Below are positions 18,438-27,237 of a DNA stretch of 64,000 nucleotides, piece by piece. The stretch comes from Caballeronia insecticola (lineage in GTDB: Bacteria > Pseudomonadota > Gammaproteobacteria > Burkholderiales > Burkholderiaceae). Each line of letters begins with the position of its first letter. Position 1 is the stretch's first letter. Under the pieces are notes generated by a model. It saw only the letters and a list, made by a program, of their open reading frames with translations, was not told the origin of the DNA and did no database searches. The stretch covers positions 2,232,001 to 2,296,000 of the forward strand of contig NC_021287.1 of assembly GCF_000402035.1 (NCBI RefSeq). Reading direction: 5' to 3'. A program made the position numbers and the translations under genes.

Positions 18438-19067
18438 CTACTCGGGAAAACGCTTTCTGATGAAGCGCACGGGATTACCGCCGTACACGCCTTCCGCATC
18501 GAGCGAGCGATGCACCACGGAGAGCGGCGTGACGACCGCCGAACGCCCGATGGTGACGCCCATCTGCACCACGCATTTGGATGTGATCCAGACGCCGTCT
18601 TCGATCACGATCGGTGCGACTTGCAGGTCCATGTTGCCGGCCACGTCGTGCGAGCCCGTCGTCAGGAAAACACCCTGCGAGATGCAGACGTTGTTGCCGA
18701 TGCGAATGTTCGTCTGGTTGTAGATCCACGCGTCGACGCCGAACCAGCAGTTGTCGCCGACTTCGAGATTCCACGGCGCTTTCACGCGGACCGGATGCGG
18801 CATGCGGCAGTTCGCGCCGATCCGCGCGCCGAATGCGCGCAGCAGCGCGACGCGCACGAACGACACCGGAATCAGCTTGTTGTTGATGAAGCAGGCTTCG
18901 ATGAAGAACCACACGAGCTCGATGAAGAACCCGCGCTTCGCCTCGTAATTTCCGGGGCCGGCCTGCGACAGGTCGATCACCTTGCCGGACGCTTTCACGC
19001 CGCGCGCAGCGAGTCCGTCGCCGTTGTCGGCCCGGCCGACGCGACGCTCCCCGATCGCTCTGTCCAT
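18438..19067 (-). CDS. wcaF: WcaF-like polysaccharide O-acetyltransferase (left-handed beta-helix)
   Basis: A 209-residue hexapeptide-repeat acyltransferase. After about 28 extra N-terminal residues it matches colanic-acid WcaF in layout: an IDLSQ segment, a helical FFIELVWFFIEACFI stretch, then hexapeptide turns (RIGNNVCISQG, PIVIEDGVWITSKCVV, VTIGRSAVV) and the catalytic-His loop TGSHDVAG. It ends with the usual GGNPVRFIRKRF. The reaction is acetyl-CoA-dependent O-acetylation of a sugar in the repeat unit, in the cytoplasm. The start is preceded by GGCGGGGG. Context (wcaI, fcl, gmd upstream on the same strand) supports a role in the fucose-containing polysaccharide. Confidence 0.88.
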   Translation of the reverse strand: MDRAIGERRVGRADNGDGLAARGVKASGKVIDLSQAGPGNYEAKRGFFIELVWFFIEACFINNKLIPVSFVRVALLRAFGARIGANCRMPHPVRVKAPWNLEVGDNCWFGVDAWIYNQTNIRIGNNVCISQGVFLTTGSHDVAGNMDLQVAPIVIEDGVWITSKCVVQMGVTIGRSAVVTPLSVVHRSLDAEGVYGGNPVRFIRKRFPE

Positions 19068-19505
19068 ATGACCCCCGCCATGTCACAGCTCTTGCGCCAA
19101 GGCCGCCTTGCGGCGCGCCACGCCTGTCATGCCATGCTCGCGACTTGTATTTCGATTCTCGTCATACGAACCGGCATCTGCTCGTCCTGCCCCGCATGAT
19201 CACGCGATCGAGACTGTCTTGTCGTCCACCCATTCGTGGGGAACACGCACTCTCATATCGCCCGTGTACGGGGTTTGGTAAGTCGATTATCGGCGATGGG
19301 TGCGACGCTACGCATGCTCCCCGATTCGAATGGCCGCTTCGGCATGGCTTTTGGCGGTAGCCGGCGGTGGCGCGCAGTATCGTGTTTGCATGCGCGCGGG
19401 GCTCGTCGCAGGACGCATCTCGACGCTCCCCGAAACGATGCGCGATGCCGCATGTCGATGCGCGGCAGTACATGGCGATACACGGCAATCAGCCAGGAGA
19501 CTTCG
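19068..19505. other. 438-bp divergent intergenic region
   Basis: It lies between wcaF (reading left) and a small secreted-protein gene (reading right). No coding frame is convincing. It must hold the promoter for the right-hand gene and probably one for wcaF, since the + strand gene breaks the - strand operon. Confidence 0.55.
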
Positions 19506-19979
19506 ATGAAACAAGAGCTACGCACGGCGCTTTTATCCCTCTTCATGAGTGCGCTGGCGCCGTGCGCGCTGGTCGCGTCGCCGGCGGCGCATGCGGGCAA
19601 TTTCGCCGATGCGGCCATCACCAAAGGACAGGCAGGCGGCGGCGTGCCAGCCGAAATGGATCTGCTCGGCAGTCCCGGCACTTACTCCGATCCGTACGGC
19701 GCGCCGACCAACGGACGCGGCGGCCAGCGCGGCCCGATCACCAACGCGCAGACCACGCAGGGCGTCTCGCCGACGGACAAGCTGCTCGCGCAACAGAACG
19801 GTTATGTGGGCAATCCGGCGGCGGGCGCGCAGCTACGCGCGACGGCGCGCAAGAACGACACGAAGACGATGATGCAGCCGCAAGGCGCAGCCGCGACGCT
19901 CTATCCGGCGCCCGCGGGTCTCAAGCCGCCGGCGGCGAACGCGGCGCGCGCGCGGGACATTTACAAGTCGCCTTATTGA
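19506..19979 (+). CDS. Small secreted protein of unknown function
   Basis: The ATG at 19506 has a good Shine-Dalgarno (CAGGAGAC) and gives 157 residues. The first 30 are a clear Sec signal peptide (MKQELRTALLSLFMSALAPC, then ASPAAHA with cleavage after AHA). The mature part is small, Gly/Ala/Pro/Gln-rich and without hydrophobic stretches (PGTYSDPYGAPTNGRGG, GVSPTDKLLAQQNGYVGNPA), so it looks flexible or disordered and periplasmic or extracellular. It is the only + strand gene inside a 16-kb - strand exopolysaccharide block. I do not recognise a family. It could be a matrix-associated protein, but that is only an inference from location. Confidence 0.75.
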   Translation: MKQELRTALLSLFMSALAPCALVASPAAHAGNFADAAITKGQAGGGVPAEMDLLGSPGTYSDPYGAPTNGRGGQRGPITNAQTTQGVSPTDKLLAQQNGYVGNPAAGAQLRATARKNDTKTMMQPQGAAATLYPAPAGLKPPAANAARARDIYKSPY

Positions 19980-20010
19980 GTCGTGTTATCAAGCCGTCTT
20001 ATTGAGTCGT
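19972..20010. repeat. 13-bp direct repeat at the end of the secreted-protein gene
   Basis: CTTATTGAGTCGT occurs at 19972-19984 (spanning the stop codon) and again at 19998-20010. It looks like a short local duplication. Confidence 0.7.
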
Positions 20011-20023
20011 CTTACTAAGCATT

Positions 20024-20059
20024 CGGGCCTCGCACGAACGCGCGTTCATGCGAGGCCCG
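20024..20059. terminator. Long hairpin between convergent genes
   Basis: An 11-bp perfect stem (CGGGCCTCGCA / TGCGAGGCCCG) encloses an inner 5-bp stem (GAACG / CGTTC). It sits between the stops of the secreted protein (+) and wcaI (-). There is no T-run on either side, so it may be a bidirectional terminator or mRNA 3'-end stabiliser rather than a classic intrinsic terminator. Confidence 0.5.
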
Positions 20060-20086
20060 GCAGTCGAACAAAAAGCCCGCGCGGCC

Positions 20087-21442
20087 TTATTCGATCTTCT
20101 CGATCTGCGGCAGGATCGGCGCACGTTCCGCGATGCGCGTGAGCGTGACATCGGCGACATCGGCGGGGCGGGTCTGTGAGGCCGCTTCCTGCAAACGCAC
20201 TTCCGCGGCATTCGGCAGACGCGAGCCCGCCAGTTCGAAGAGGCGCTCCTGCATGCGCGCGAACACGGCCGCGGGCGCGAGGCGCTCCTGCGCGAAGCGC
20301 CGCCCTTCCTCGCCGTGACGCGCGCGCAAGACAGGATCGGCGATGAGCATCTCGATCGCGTTGATCAGCGCCTGCGCGCTCTCCGGCTCGATCACTTCGC
20401 CGCGCCCATGCACGGCTTCGTGCAGCTCGGTGCCCGGATGCGCCATCGCGATGACGGCGCGTGCGCTCGCGAACATGCCGGTCAGCTTCGAGGGCATCAC
20501 GAGATCGGCGACGTCGCCGCGTTGCGGCAGTACGTGGATATCGGCGAGATTGAGCAGTTCGTTCAGGCGCTCGACCGGTTGCAGGCTCAGAAAACGCGTG
20601 TTGGGCAGATCGGCGCAACGCTTCTGCAACTGCGTGCGGGTGGCGCCGTTGCCGCAGAACACGAACACGATGTCCTCGCGCGACGCGAGCGCGGCGGCCG
20701 CATCGGCGAGCACGTCGAGACCTTGCTTGGCTCCCATGTTGCCCGAGTAAAGCACGACGCCCGTATGTTCGCCGATGCCCAGTTCGCGACGCAGCTCGCT
20801 CGGCCGGTCGAGCGGAAAGATCGCGGCGGTGTCGACCCAGTTCGGCAGATGAAACACATTGGCGAGCGCCACGCCCTTGTTCACGGCGCGATCGACCATC
20901 TTGTCGGAGATCGACGACACCACGTCGAAGCGCTTCATGAGCCAGCGTTCGAAGGCGAGCGCCATGCGGCCCGCGCGCGGATTCCTGAGCAGGCCGAGGT
21001 CGAACGCGGCATCGACTTCGAAGTCCTGGATATGCAGCCACGAACGCGCGCCCGTCATGCGCGCGAGCATGAGCGCGCCGGGCGCATTGAGCAGGCTCGG
21101 CGCGATGGTCATCACGACATGCGGACGCCACAGCGCATGCACGGCAAGCGCGGGCAACGACGCGCACGCGAACGATGCGAGATGCAGCATGCGCTTCGCG
21201 CCGCTGGGCTTTGCGGGCACCCACAGCGGTGCGCGCCACAGACGCACGCCACGGCGCGTCTCGATCCGGTGCATCCAGCTCCTGTAGCCCGCCCCCACTT
21301 TCCATTCCGGGTAATACGGCGGCGCGCAGACCACGCGCACATCGTGGCCCGACTCCGCCAGCGCCTCGGCCATCTCCGCCGTGTACTTGCCGGTACCCGT
21401 CAACTCGGGCGCATAGTTCAGCCCGTAGATCAGTATTCTCAT
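20087..21442 (-). CDS. wcaI: WcaI-type glycosyltransferase (putative fucosyltransferase)
   Basis: A 451-residue GT-B enzyme. The ATG at 21442 gives MRILIYGLNYAPELTGTGKY, then CAPPYYPEWKVG and LHIQDFEVDAAFDLG, which match the colanic-acid WcaI protein closely from memory of that family. E. coli WcaI is considered a fucosyltransferase in colanic acid assembly. The donor half has VVLYSGNMGAKQGLDVLADA and PSKLTGMFASARAVIAMAHP; no canonical EX7E is seen, as in other WcaI proteins. The 40 or so C-terminal residues are extra. It lies downstream of another GT4 and the gmd/fcl pair that should supply GDP-L-fucose. Confidence 0.9.
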   Translation of the reverse strand: MRILIYGLNYAPELTGTGKYTAEMAEALAESGHDVRVVCAPPYYPEWKVGAGYRSWMHRIETRRGVRLWRAPLWVPAKPSGAKRMLHLASFACASLPALAVHALWRPHVVMTIAPSLLNAPGALMLARMTGARSWLHIQDFEVDAAFDLGLLRNPRAGRMALAFERWLMKRFDVVSSISDKMVDRAVNKGVALANVFHLPNWVDTAAIFPLDRPSELRRELGIGEHTGVVLYSGNMGAKQGLDVLADAAAALASREDIVFVFCGNGATRTQLQKRCADLPNTRFLSLQPVERLNELLNLADIHVLPQRGDVADLVMPSKLTGMFASARAVIAMAHPGTELHEAVHGRGEVIEPESAQALINAIEMLIADPVLRARHGEEGRRFAQERLAPAAVFARMQERLFELAGSRLPNAAEVRLQEAASQTRPADVADVTLTRIAERAPILPQIEKIE

Positions 21443-21575
21443 TTGGTCCCTCGCCCGACATTCGCGCCCGCATCTCCGGGCGTGTCCTCGCCGCCCGGGC
21501 AAAGCGCCGGCCGCCGGGTACGCAGGACCGCGTACCCGGCGGCGCCGAAAAGCCGCGTGTGAATCCTCCCTTCGT

Positions 21576-22718
21576 TCAGTTCGTCAGCAGACGCGCACAA
21601 CCGCGCGCGATGTTCGCCGCCGCGGACGGCGGATCGAAACGCTGGATCACGTCGGTGCAGCGCCGGGCGACGTCCGCCGTATCGGCGAACGCTTCGAGCG
21701 ACTTCAGCATCGTGCGATGCAGTGCCGGCACATCGCCGGCGGGAAACGAATAACCCGACACGCCATCGACGACGAGCTCCGGCACGCAGCCGCAACTCTC
21801 GCTGACGATGACCGGACAGCCGTGGCTCAGCGCCTCGTTCGTCACGAGACCCCAGGGCTCGCGCACGCTCGGCAGCACCATGCACGTGGCGCCGAAATAT
21901 TCGCGCGAGAGCGGCTCGTCCTGCAGGCTGCCCAGAAACTTCACGGAGTCTTCGAGACCGGTATCGGCGGCTTGCTGTTTCAGCTGGTTGCCGAGCGGCC
22001 CGGTGCCGACGATGCGCAACTCCGCATCCGGCACACGCTCCTTCAATAATCTAAACGCTTCTACGAGCGTATTAATTCCCTTCTCCGCCGACAATCGGCC
22101 GACGAACAGAAACACCGGCTTGTTGCCCTCGCGATACGCGAGTCTGTCGGGCACCACGGCGTCCGGCGTGAACGAGCGCGGCAGCGCCGCGGCCTGACAC
22201 GGACTAAAGATCGTGTCCTGCTTCGCGCCGAGCGACATCAGATACTCGCGACTGCGCAGGCCGAACGCGAAGTAGCCGTCGCACAGCGCGAAGAACAGGC
22301 GCTTCGGAATCGAGGTGACCATGCGGCGCGGATTGTCGCGCGCGGTCGAATCGCAAAACACCGCGCGCCGCTTGCCCGTGACGATGCATGCCCCCAGCAT
22401 CGCCCAATACTCGGGACGATGATAGCCCGGCAAAACCACGAGATCCGCCTTGGTTTTCAGGACTTCCCACGTGAGCCGCATCGTCATGCGCCAGGTCGGC
22501 ACATCCTCGTAGCATCCGTTGAAGAGCTTCTTCATCGGATAGCGGTGGAACGAATAGTCGACATCCGAGAAGCCGATGCGGTCGTGCTCCGTATCGGCGA
22601 TCTGTACCATCGAATAGCGGATCGAACCTGCGCCCGAGATGTTGTGCAGTTGGGACAGCACTTCACCCTTGTGCCGCGACCACACGACGTTATGAAAGAT
22701 GGTCACTGTTGCAGACAT
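21576..22718 (-). CDS. Family 4 glycosyltransferase
   Basis: A 380-residue GT-B enzyme beginning MSATVTIFHNVVWSRHKGEV. The donor domain starts at FLFVGRLSAEKGINTLVEAF and has the EX7E motif in REPWGLVTNEALSHGCPVIV. The acceptor half is rich in aromatic residues (DVDYSFHRYPMKKLFNGCYE), which may reflect a lipid-linked acceptor. It lies between fcl and wcaI on the same strand, in the middle of the exopolysaccharide operon. The sugar it transfers is unknown; mannose, fucose or galactose donors are all made by genes in this window. Confidence 0.88.
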   Translation of the reverse strand: MSATVTIFHNVVWSRHKGEVLSQLHNISGAGSIRYSMVQIADTEHDRIGFSDVDYSFHRYPMKKLFNGCYEDVPTWRMTMRLTWEVLKTKADLVVLPGYHRPEYWAMLGACIVTGKRRAVFCDSTARDNPRRMVTSIPKRLFFALCDGYFAFGLRSREYLMSLGAKQDTIFSPCQAAALPRSFTPDAVVPDRLAYREGNKPVFLFVGRLSAEKGINTLVEAFRLLKERVPDAELRIVGTGPLGNQLKQQAADTGLEDSVKFLGSLQDEPLSREYFGATCMVLPSVREPWGLVTNEALSHGCPVIVSESCGCVPELVVDGVSGYSFPAGDVPALHRTMLKSLEAFADTADVARRCTDVIQRFDPPSAAANIARGCARLLTN

Positions 22719-22766
22719 TGTTGTTTTGTCCCTGGGAGTATCGTTTTCGTCGTAGTCGATGCGTGC

Positions 22767-23723
22767 TCAGGCCGCGAGCGGCGCCTGCTGCATCGATGCA
22801 TAGCGCGCGAGAAAATCCGCATACGTCGCGCGAATCCCGTCTTCCAGTGCGATCGACGCGCGCCATCCCATGCCGTCGAGCTTCGAGACATCGAGCAGCT
22901 TGCGCGGCGTGCCGTCCGGCTTGAGTGGATCGAACACGAGTTCGCCGTGAAAGCCCACCACGCGGCAGACCGTCTGCGCCAGTTCGCGGATGGTCAGGTC
23001 CTCGCCCACGCCGACGTTGAACACGCCCTCGCTCACGTCGCGCTCCATCAGGAAAGTGGCGGCATCGGCGAGATCGTCGACATGCAGGAACTCGCGGCGC
23101 GGCGTGCCCGAGCCCCACACGGGCAGCGTCGCGTCGCCGCGCAGCTTGGCCTCGTGCGCCTTGCGAATCAGCGCGGGCAGCACGTGGCTGCTTTGCAGGT
23201 CGTAGTTGTCGTTCGGGCCGTAGAGGTTCGTCGGCATCAGCGAAACGAACTTCGTGCCGTACTGACGGTTGTAGGCTTCGCACATCTTGAGGCCGGCGAT
23301 CTTCGCGATCGCATAGGCTTCGTTGGTCGGCTCCAGCGCGGATTGCAGGAGGTACTCCTCCTTGATCGGCTGCGGGCACGACTTCGGATAGATGCACGAC
23401 GAACCGAAGAAGATCAGCTTCGACACGTTCCAGCGGCACGCCGCGTGGATCACGTTCGTTTCGATCGCGAGGTTCTCGTAGATGAACGAGGCGGGCATCG
23501 TCGAATTCGCGAGGATGCCGCCCACGCGCGCCGCCGCGAGAAACACCACGTCGATCTTTTCTTCCTCGAAGAACAGGTTCACGCCGCCCTGGTCGATGAG
23601 ATCGAGATGCGCCTTCGTGCGTGTGACGATGTTGCGATAGCCGGCGTCCGTCAAGCGGCGCACGAGCGCCGAGCCGACCATCCCGCGATGTCCCGCAACG
23701 AAGATACGTGCGTGCTTATCCAT
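22767..23723 (-). CDS. fcl: GDP-L-fucose synthase
   Basis: A 318-residue NADP-dependent epimerase-reductase that converts GDP-4-keto-6-deoxy-D-mannose to GDP-L-fucose. The nucleotide motif GHRGMVGS is at 11-18, the catalytic Ser is in FFGSSCIYPK (about 108-109), and Y137 and K141 form YxxxK. KFVSLMPTNLYGPNDNYD is a family hallmark. The ATG at 23723 lies just after the gmd stop; a GTG nine bases upstream overlaps that stop and is less likely. The gmd-fcl pairing is the standard two-step fucose route. It makes the donor for WcaI. Confidence 0.95.
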   Translation of the reverse strand: MDKHARIFVAGHRGMVGSALVRRLTDAGYRNIVTRTKAHLDLIDQGGVNLFFEEEKIDVVFLAAARVGGILANSTMPASFIYENLAIETNVIHAACRWNVSKLIFFGSSCIYPKSCPQPIKEEYLLQSALEPTNEAYAIAKIAGLKMCEAYNRQYGTKFVSLMPTNLYGPNDNYDLQSSHVLPALIRKAHEAKLRGDATLPVWGSGTPRREFLHVDDLADAATFLMERDVSEGVFNVGVGEDLTIRELAQTVCRVVGFHGELVFDPLKPDGTPRKLLDVSKLDGMGWRASIALEDGIRATYADFLARYASMQQAPLAA

Positions 23724-23728
23724 GCGCT

Positions 23729-24847
23729 TCACTCGTGATGTTCGAGGGCTTTGAAACCGGCGAGCGTGACAAGCGCGTCGCGCCGGGCGATTTGATAGTC
23801 GGCGCGCACCATTTCCTTGACGAGCGCCTGGAACGGCGTGACCGGACGCCAGCCGAGCTTCGCGTGCGCCTTCGACGGGTCGCCCAGCAGCGTCTCGACT
23901 TCGGTCGGGCGGAAGTAGCGCGGATCGACACGCACGATCACGCGTCCCGGCGCGAGCTTGGTCTCGCGGCTGTCGACGCGATCGACGATGCCGACTTCAT
24001 CCGCACCCTCGCCTTCGAAGCGCACATGAATGCCGAGTTCCGCCGCCGCCTGCTGCACGAACTCGCGCACGCTGTACTGCACGCCCGTCGCGATCACGAA
24101 GTCCTCGGGCTTTTCCTGCTGCAGCATCATCCATTGCATCTCGACGTAATCGCGCGCATGGCCCCAGTCGCGCAGCGCCGAGAGATTGCCGAGATAGAGA
24201 TCGTCCTGCAGGCCCACGGCGATGCGTGCGATCGCGCGTGTGATCTTGCGTGTGACGAACGTCTCGCCGCGCACCGGCGATTCGTGATTGAACAGAATGC
24301 CGTTGCACGCGTACATGTCGTACGCCTCGCGATAGTTCACCGTGATCCAGTACGCATAGAGCTTCGCGACCGCATACGGGCTGCGCGGATAGAACGGCGT
24401 GCTCTCGCGCTGCGGGATCTCCTGAACCAGACCATATAGTTCGGATGTCGAAGCTTGATAGAAACGCGTTTTCTTCTCGAGGCCCAGAATGCGTATCGCC
24501 TCGAGAATCCGCAACGCGCCGAGGCCGTCGGCGTTGGCCGTGTACTCGGGCTCCTCGAACGACACCGCCACGTGGCTCTGCGCGGCGAGGTTGTAGATCT
24601 CGTCGGGCATCACGCGCTGGATGATCCGCACGAGGCTCGTCGAATCGGTCAGGTCGCCGTGATGCAGAAACAGGCGCTGGTCCGCTTCGTGCGGATCGCG
24701 ATACAGGTGATCGATGCGGTCTGTGTTGAAGAGCGAACTACGGCGCTTGATGCCGTGCACCTCGTAACCCTTGCTCAGCAACAGTTCGGCAAGATACGAC
24801 CCGTCTTGCCCGGTGATGCCGGTGATCAAAGCGACTTTGCGGTCCAT
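23729..24847 (-). CDS. gmd: GDP-mannose 4,6-dehydratase
   Basis: A 372-residue dehydratase that converts GDP-D-mannose to GDP-4-keto-6-deoxy-D-mannose. It shows GITGQDGSY (10-18), the [20 protein letters not shown]-specific stretch (34-49), T134 and E136 in QASTSELYG, and Y158/K162 in [10 protein letters not shown]. The ATG at 24847 is preceded by GGAGAGG at good spacing, so it is preferred over the longer frame. Its substrate comes from the manC product upstream in the same orientation, and its product goes to fcl immediately downstream. Confidence 0.96.
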   Translation of the reverse strand: MDRKVALITGITGQDGSYLAELLLSKGYEVHGIKRRSSLFNTDRIDHLYRDPHEADQRLFLHHGDLTDSTSLVRIIQRVMPDEIYNLAAQSHVAVSFEEPEYTANADGLGALRILEAIRILGLEKKTRFYQASTSELYGLVQEIPQRESTPFYPRSPYAVAKLYAYWITVNYREAYDMYACNGILFNHESPVRGETFVTRKITRAIARIAVGLQDDLYLGNLSALRDWGHARDYVEMQWMMLQQEKPEDFVIATGVQYSVREFVQQAAAELGIHVRFEGEGADEVGIVDRVDSRETKLAPGRVIVRVDPRYFRPTEVETLLGDPSKAHAKLGWRPVTPFQALVKEMVRADYQIARRDALVTLAGFKALEHHE

Positions 24848-24878
24848 GCGTAACCTCTCCATCTTCGGTCTCTAGATG

Positions 24879-24898
24879 CGGCGCGCGGGGACGCGCCG
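24879..24898 (-). other. GC-rich hairpin between wzc and gmd
   Basis: A 7-bp perfect stem (CGGCGCG / CGCGCCG) with a 6-nt loop lies in the 93-bp gap between the wzc stop and the gmd start. There is no T-run, so it may attenuate or process the transcript rather than end it. Confidence 0.4.
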
Positions 24899-24940
24899 AC
24901 ATTGTTGTACCGGGCCTACCGAGCTTTTATCCGCGATGCC

Positions 24941-27169
24941 CTACTCCGCGATGCTTTCGTAGCCGTAGTACCCGGCGTATGTACTTCCCATCAACATCTT
25001 CGATTGCGGAACGTCCGTCAGCAGCACACCCTTCATATTCACGCCACCGTGGTGCAGGCGCTTCATCGTCTCGCCGATTTCCTGCACCTGGTTCTTGCCG
25101 TGCCGCACGACGAGCAGGCTCGTGCCCGCGTGCTTGCCGATGACCGTTGCATCGGTGACCGCGAGCACGGGCGGCGTGTCGATGATCACGAGGTCGTAGA
25201 GTTGCTTGAGTTCGCCCAGCACGTCGCCCAGACGATCGCTCGCGAGGAGCTCCGACGGATGCGAAGGCAGCGAGCCCTTGGTAATGAGGTCGACGCCCGG
25301 CAGCACGTCGTGCAGGATCGCGCTCGTCACATCGGCGCCCATCAGTACGTCGGAGAGGCCCGGCGAATGACGCACGCCGAAGTGCGAGTGAATGTCGCCG
25401 CGGCGCATGTCGCCGTCGATCAACAGCACGCGCTTGCGGGTCGAGGCCACCAGCGTCGCGAGGTTCACCGAGAGGAACGACTTGCCCGCTTCCGGACGCG
25501 AGCCGGTCAGCATCACGACGTTGTTGCGCGCATCGGCGAGTTGCAGTTGCAGCGACGTGCGCAGACCGCGAATGCCTTCGACGGCCGCATCTTCCGGCGC
25601 CTGCGCGGCGAGCACATGCAGCCCTTCGCGGCGCAAGCCGACCTTGCGTTGCAGACGCAGTTGCTGCGTGCTGCGCGGCACGATCGCGAAGACGCGCACG
25701 CCCAGTTGCTTTTCGATCTCTTCCGGACGCTCCACGCCGCCGTACAGCGACTTGCGGATGAACGCGAGGATGATGCCGAGCACGAGGCCCACGCCCGCCG
25801 AGATCGCGATGATCAGCACGCGCTTCGGCCGCACGGGATCGTCCGGGGCTTGCGCGAAGTCCACCACGCGCACGTTGCCGATCTGGCCTGCCTTGGCGAT
25901 GCGCAGTTGCTGCGCGCTGTTGAGGAGGCTCGTGTAGAGCTCGGTGTTCACGCGCACGTCGCGCAGATAGCGCAGCGCGGTCTGCTCGGTATCGGGCAGC
26001 GTCGACACGTTCTTGGCCATGCGCGACTGCGCGCCGGTCAATGCGCCGATCTGCGCATCGAGCGCCTGCACCGACGGGTGATTCGCCGTGAAGCGCAGCG
26101 ACAGCTCGGCGCGCTGCTGTTGCAGGTCCGTGAGCTTGGTCTTGTTATCGACGATCTGCTGCAACAGCAGACGGCTTTCTTCGGAGAGATCGACCGTGCC
26201 CTGCTTGTTGCGGAACGAGTTGTACTTCTGCTCGGATTCGTCGAGCTGCTTCTTCAGTATCGGCAGTTGCTGATCGAGGAACGCGAGCGTGTGCTCCGCT
26301 TCCGCCGAGCGCTTGTTCGCATCCTGCGCGACATAGCGGTTCGCGATGTTATTGACGATCTGCGCGACTTCCTTCGGGTTGCCGCCTTCGAGGCTCAAGC
26401 CGATGATGCCCGACTGCAACGCGGTCTCCGCCACCGTCAGGCGCTTTTGCAGACTGTCGATGGTGGTGAGCGTCGAGAAGCGTTGCAGTTCGAACTGCAC
26501 GCCCGGGTTGCCCACGAGCTTGTCGACCTTGAGCTTGACCGGCCCTTGCGGCGTCACACCCGACGCTTCCTCGCCGACTCGGCCCGTGAGGATCGCGACG
26601 CCGTCCGGATCGTTCAGCACATAGCTGCCGTTCTCGCCCGCGACGAGCGTGAACTTCTTGTCGTAGAGATCCTTCGGCGTCTCGAAGAGCGGCACGTCGA
26701 TCTGCTCGCCGCCCCACGCGAAGCGCGACAGATAACCCGACGGCACCGGCATGTTGAACATCGAGAAGACGCTGCCGATCAGGCCGCCGATCACGGGAAA
26801 GCCGTGCGGCACCGCGCTGATGTCGAGATGCAGACGCCGCACCGTATCGTCGACGACGAGACGCGAGCGCAGCAGTTCGATCTGCGCCGCGGTGGAGGAC
26901 TTCGCATCGAACATCTGCGAGACCGCCTGCACCGCATTGGCGTTCGCGTTCGGATTGTTGTTCGCGTTGGTCTCTTCGACCTGGATGAGCGCGTCCGCCT
27001 TGTAGGTCGGCGTCGCGATGAACGCGTATGCCGTCCCCAGCGCGACCACGGCGAGCATCACGACCGTGACGAGTTTCCAGTTGCCCAGTACGGCCGCCAG
27101 ATAATCGGACAGACGTAACTCGTCGCCCGTCGATACGTCCGAGTATCGTGAATCAAAGTTCATCGCCAT
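24941..27169 (-). CDS. wzc: Polysaccharide co-polymerase / BY-type tyrosine autokinase
   Basis: A 742-residue inner-membrane protein that controls chain length and couples Wzy polymerisation to Wza export. The N-terminal Wzz domain has a first helix around residues 30-50. A long periplasmic coiled coil fills the middle (DANKRSAEAEHTLAFLDQQL), with a second helix near 450 (VLIIAISAGVGLVLGIILAF). The kinase domain has Walker A GSRPEAGKS (K563), a Walker A' with DGDMRRGD, and VIIDTPPVLA (Walker B). The C-terminus ends in a tyrosine cluster (Y731, Y734, Y735, Y737), the autophosphorylation tail. The cognate phosphatase Wzb is not present nearby. Confidence 0.95.
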   Translation of the reverse strand: MAMNFDSRYSDVSTGDELRLSDYLAAVLGNWKLVTVVMLAVVALGTAYAFIATPTYKADALIQVEETNANNNPNANANAVQAVSQMFDAKSSTAAQIELLRSRLVVDDTVRRLHLDISAVPHGFPVIGGLIGSVFSMFNMPVPSGYLSRFAWGGEQIDVPLFETPKDLYDKKFTLVAGENGSYVLNDPDGVAILTGRVGEEASGVTPQGPVKLKVDKLVGNPGVQFELQRFSTLTTIDSLQKRLTVAETALQSGIIGLSLEGGNPKEVAQIVNNIANRYVAQDANKRSAEAEHTLAFLDQQLPILKKQLDESEQKYNSFRNKQGTVDLSEESRLLLQQIVDNKTKLTDLQQQRAELSLRFTANHPSVQALDAQIGALTGAQSRMAKNVSTLPDTEQTALRYLRDVRVNTELYTSLLNSAQQLRIAKAGQIGNVRVVDFAQAPDDPVRPKRVLIIAISAGVGLVLGIILAFIRKSLYGGVERPEEIEKQLGVRVFAIVPRSTQQLRLQRKVGLRREGLHVLAAQAPEDAAVEGIRGLRTSLQLQLADARNNVVMLTGSRPEAGKSFLSVNLATLVASTRKRVLLIDGDMRRGDIHSHFGVRHSPGLSDVLMGADVTSAILHDVLPGVDLITKGSLPSHPSELLASDRLGDVLGELKQLYDLVIIDTPPVLAVTDATVIGKHAGTSLLVVRHGKNQVQEIGETMKRLHHGGVNMKGVLLTDVPQSKMLMGSTYAGYYGYESIAE

Positions 27170-27237
27170 GGTCTCGCTCGCTCAATCTTGAAGTCGAACA
27201 GTGTTTGCCGGCGCGCCCCCGCGCGCCGGTTACAGCA

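Noticed and set aside
18174..19199. 341-codon + strand frame opposite wcaF
   Set aside because: The first part is Ser/Arg/Val noise over a repeat region and the rest mirrors the WcaF beta-helix gene on the other strand.
24902..27118. 738-codon + strand open frame opposite wzc
   Set aside because: The - strand Wzc has Walker motifs, membrane helices and a Tyr tail; the + frame is a codon-bias shadow.
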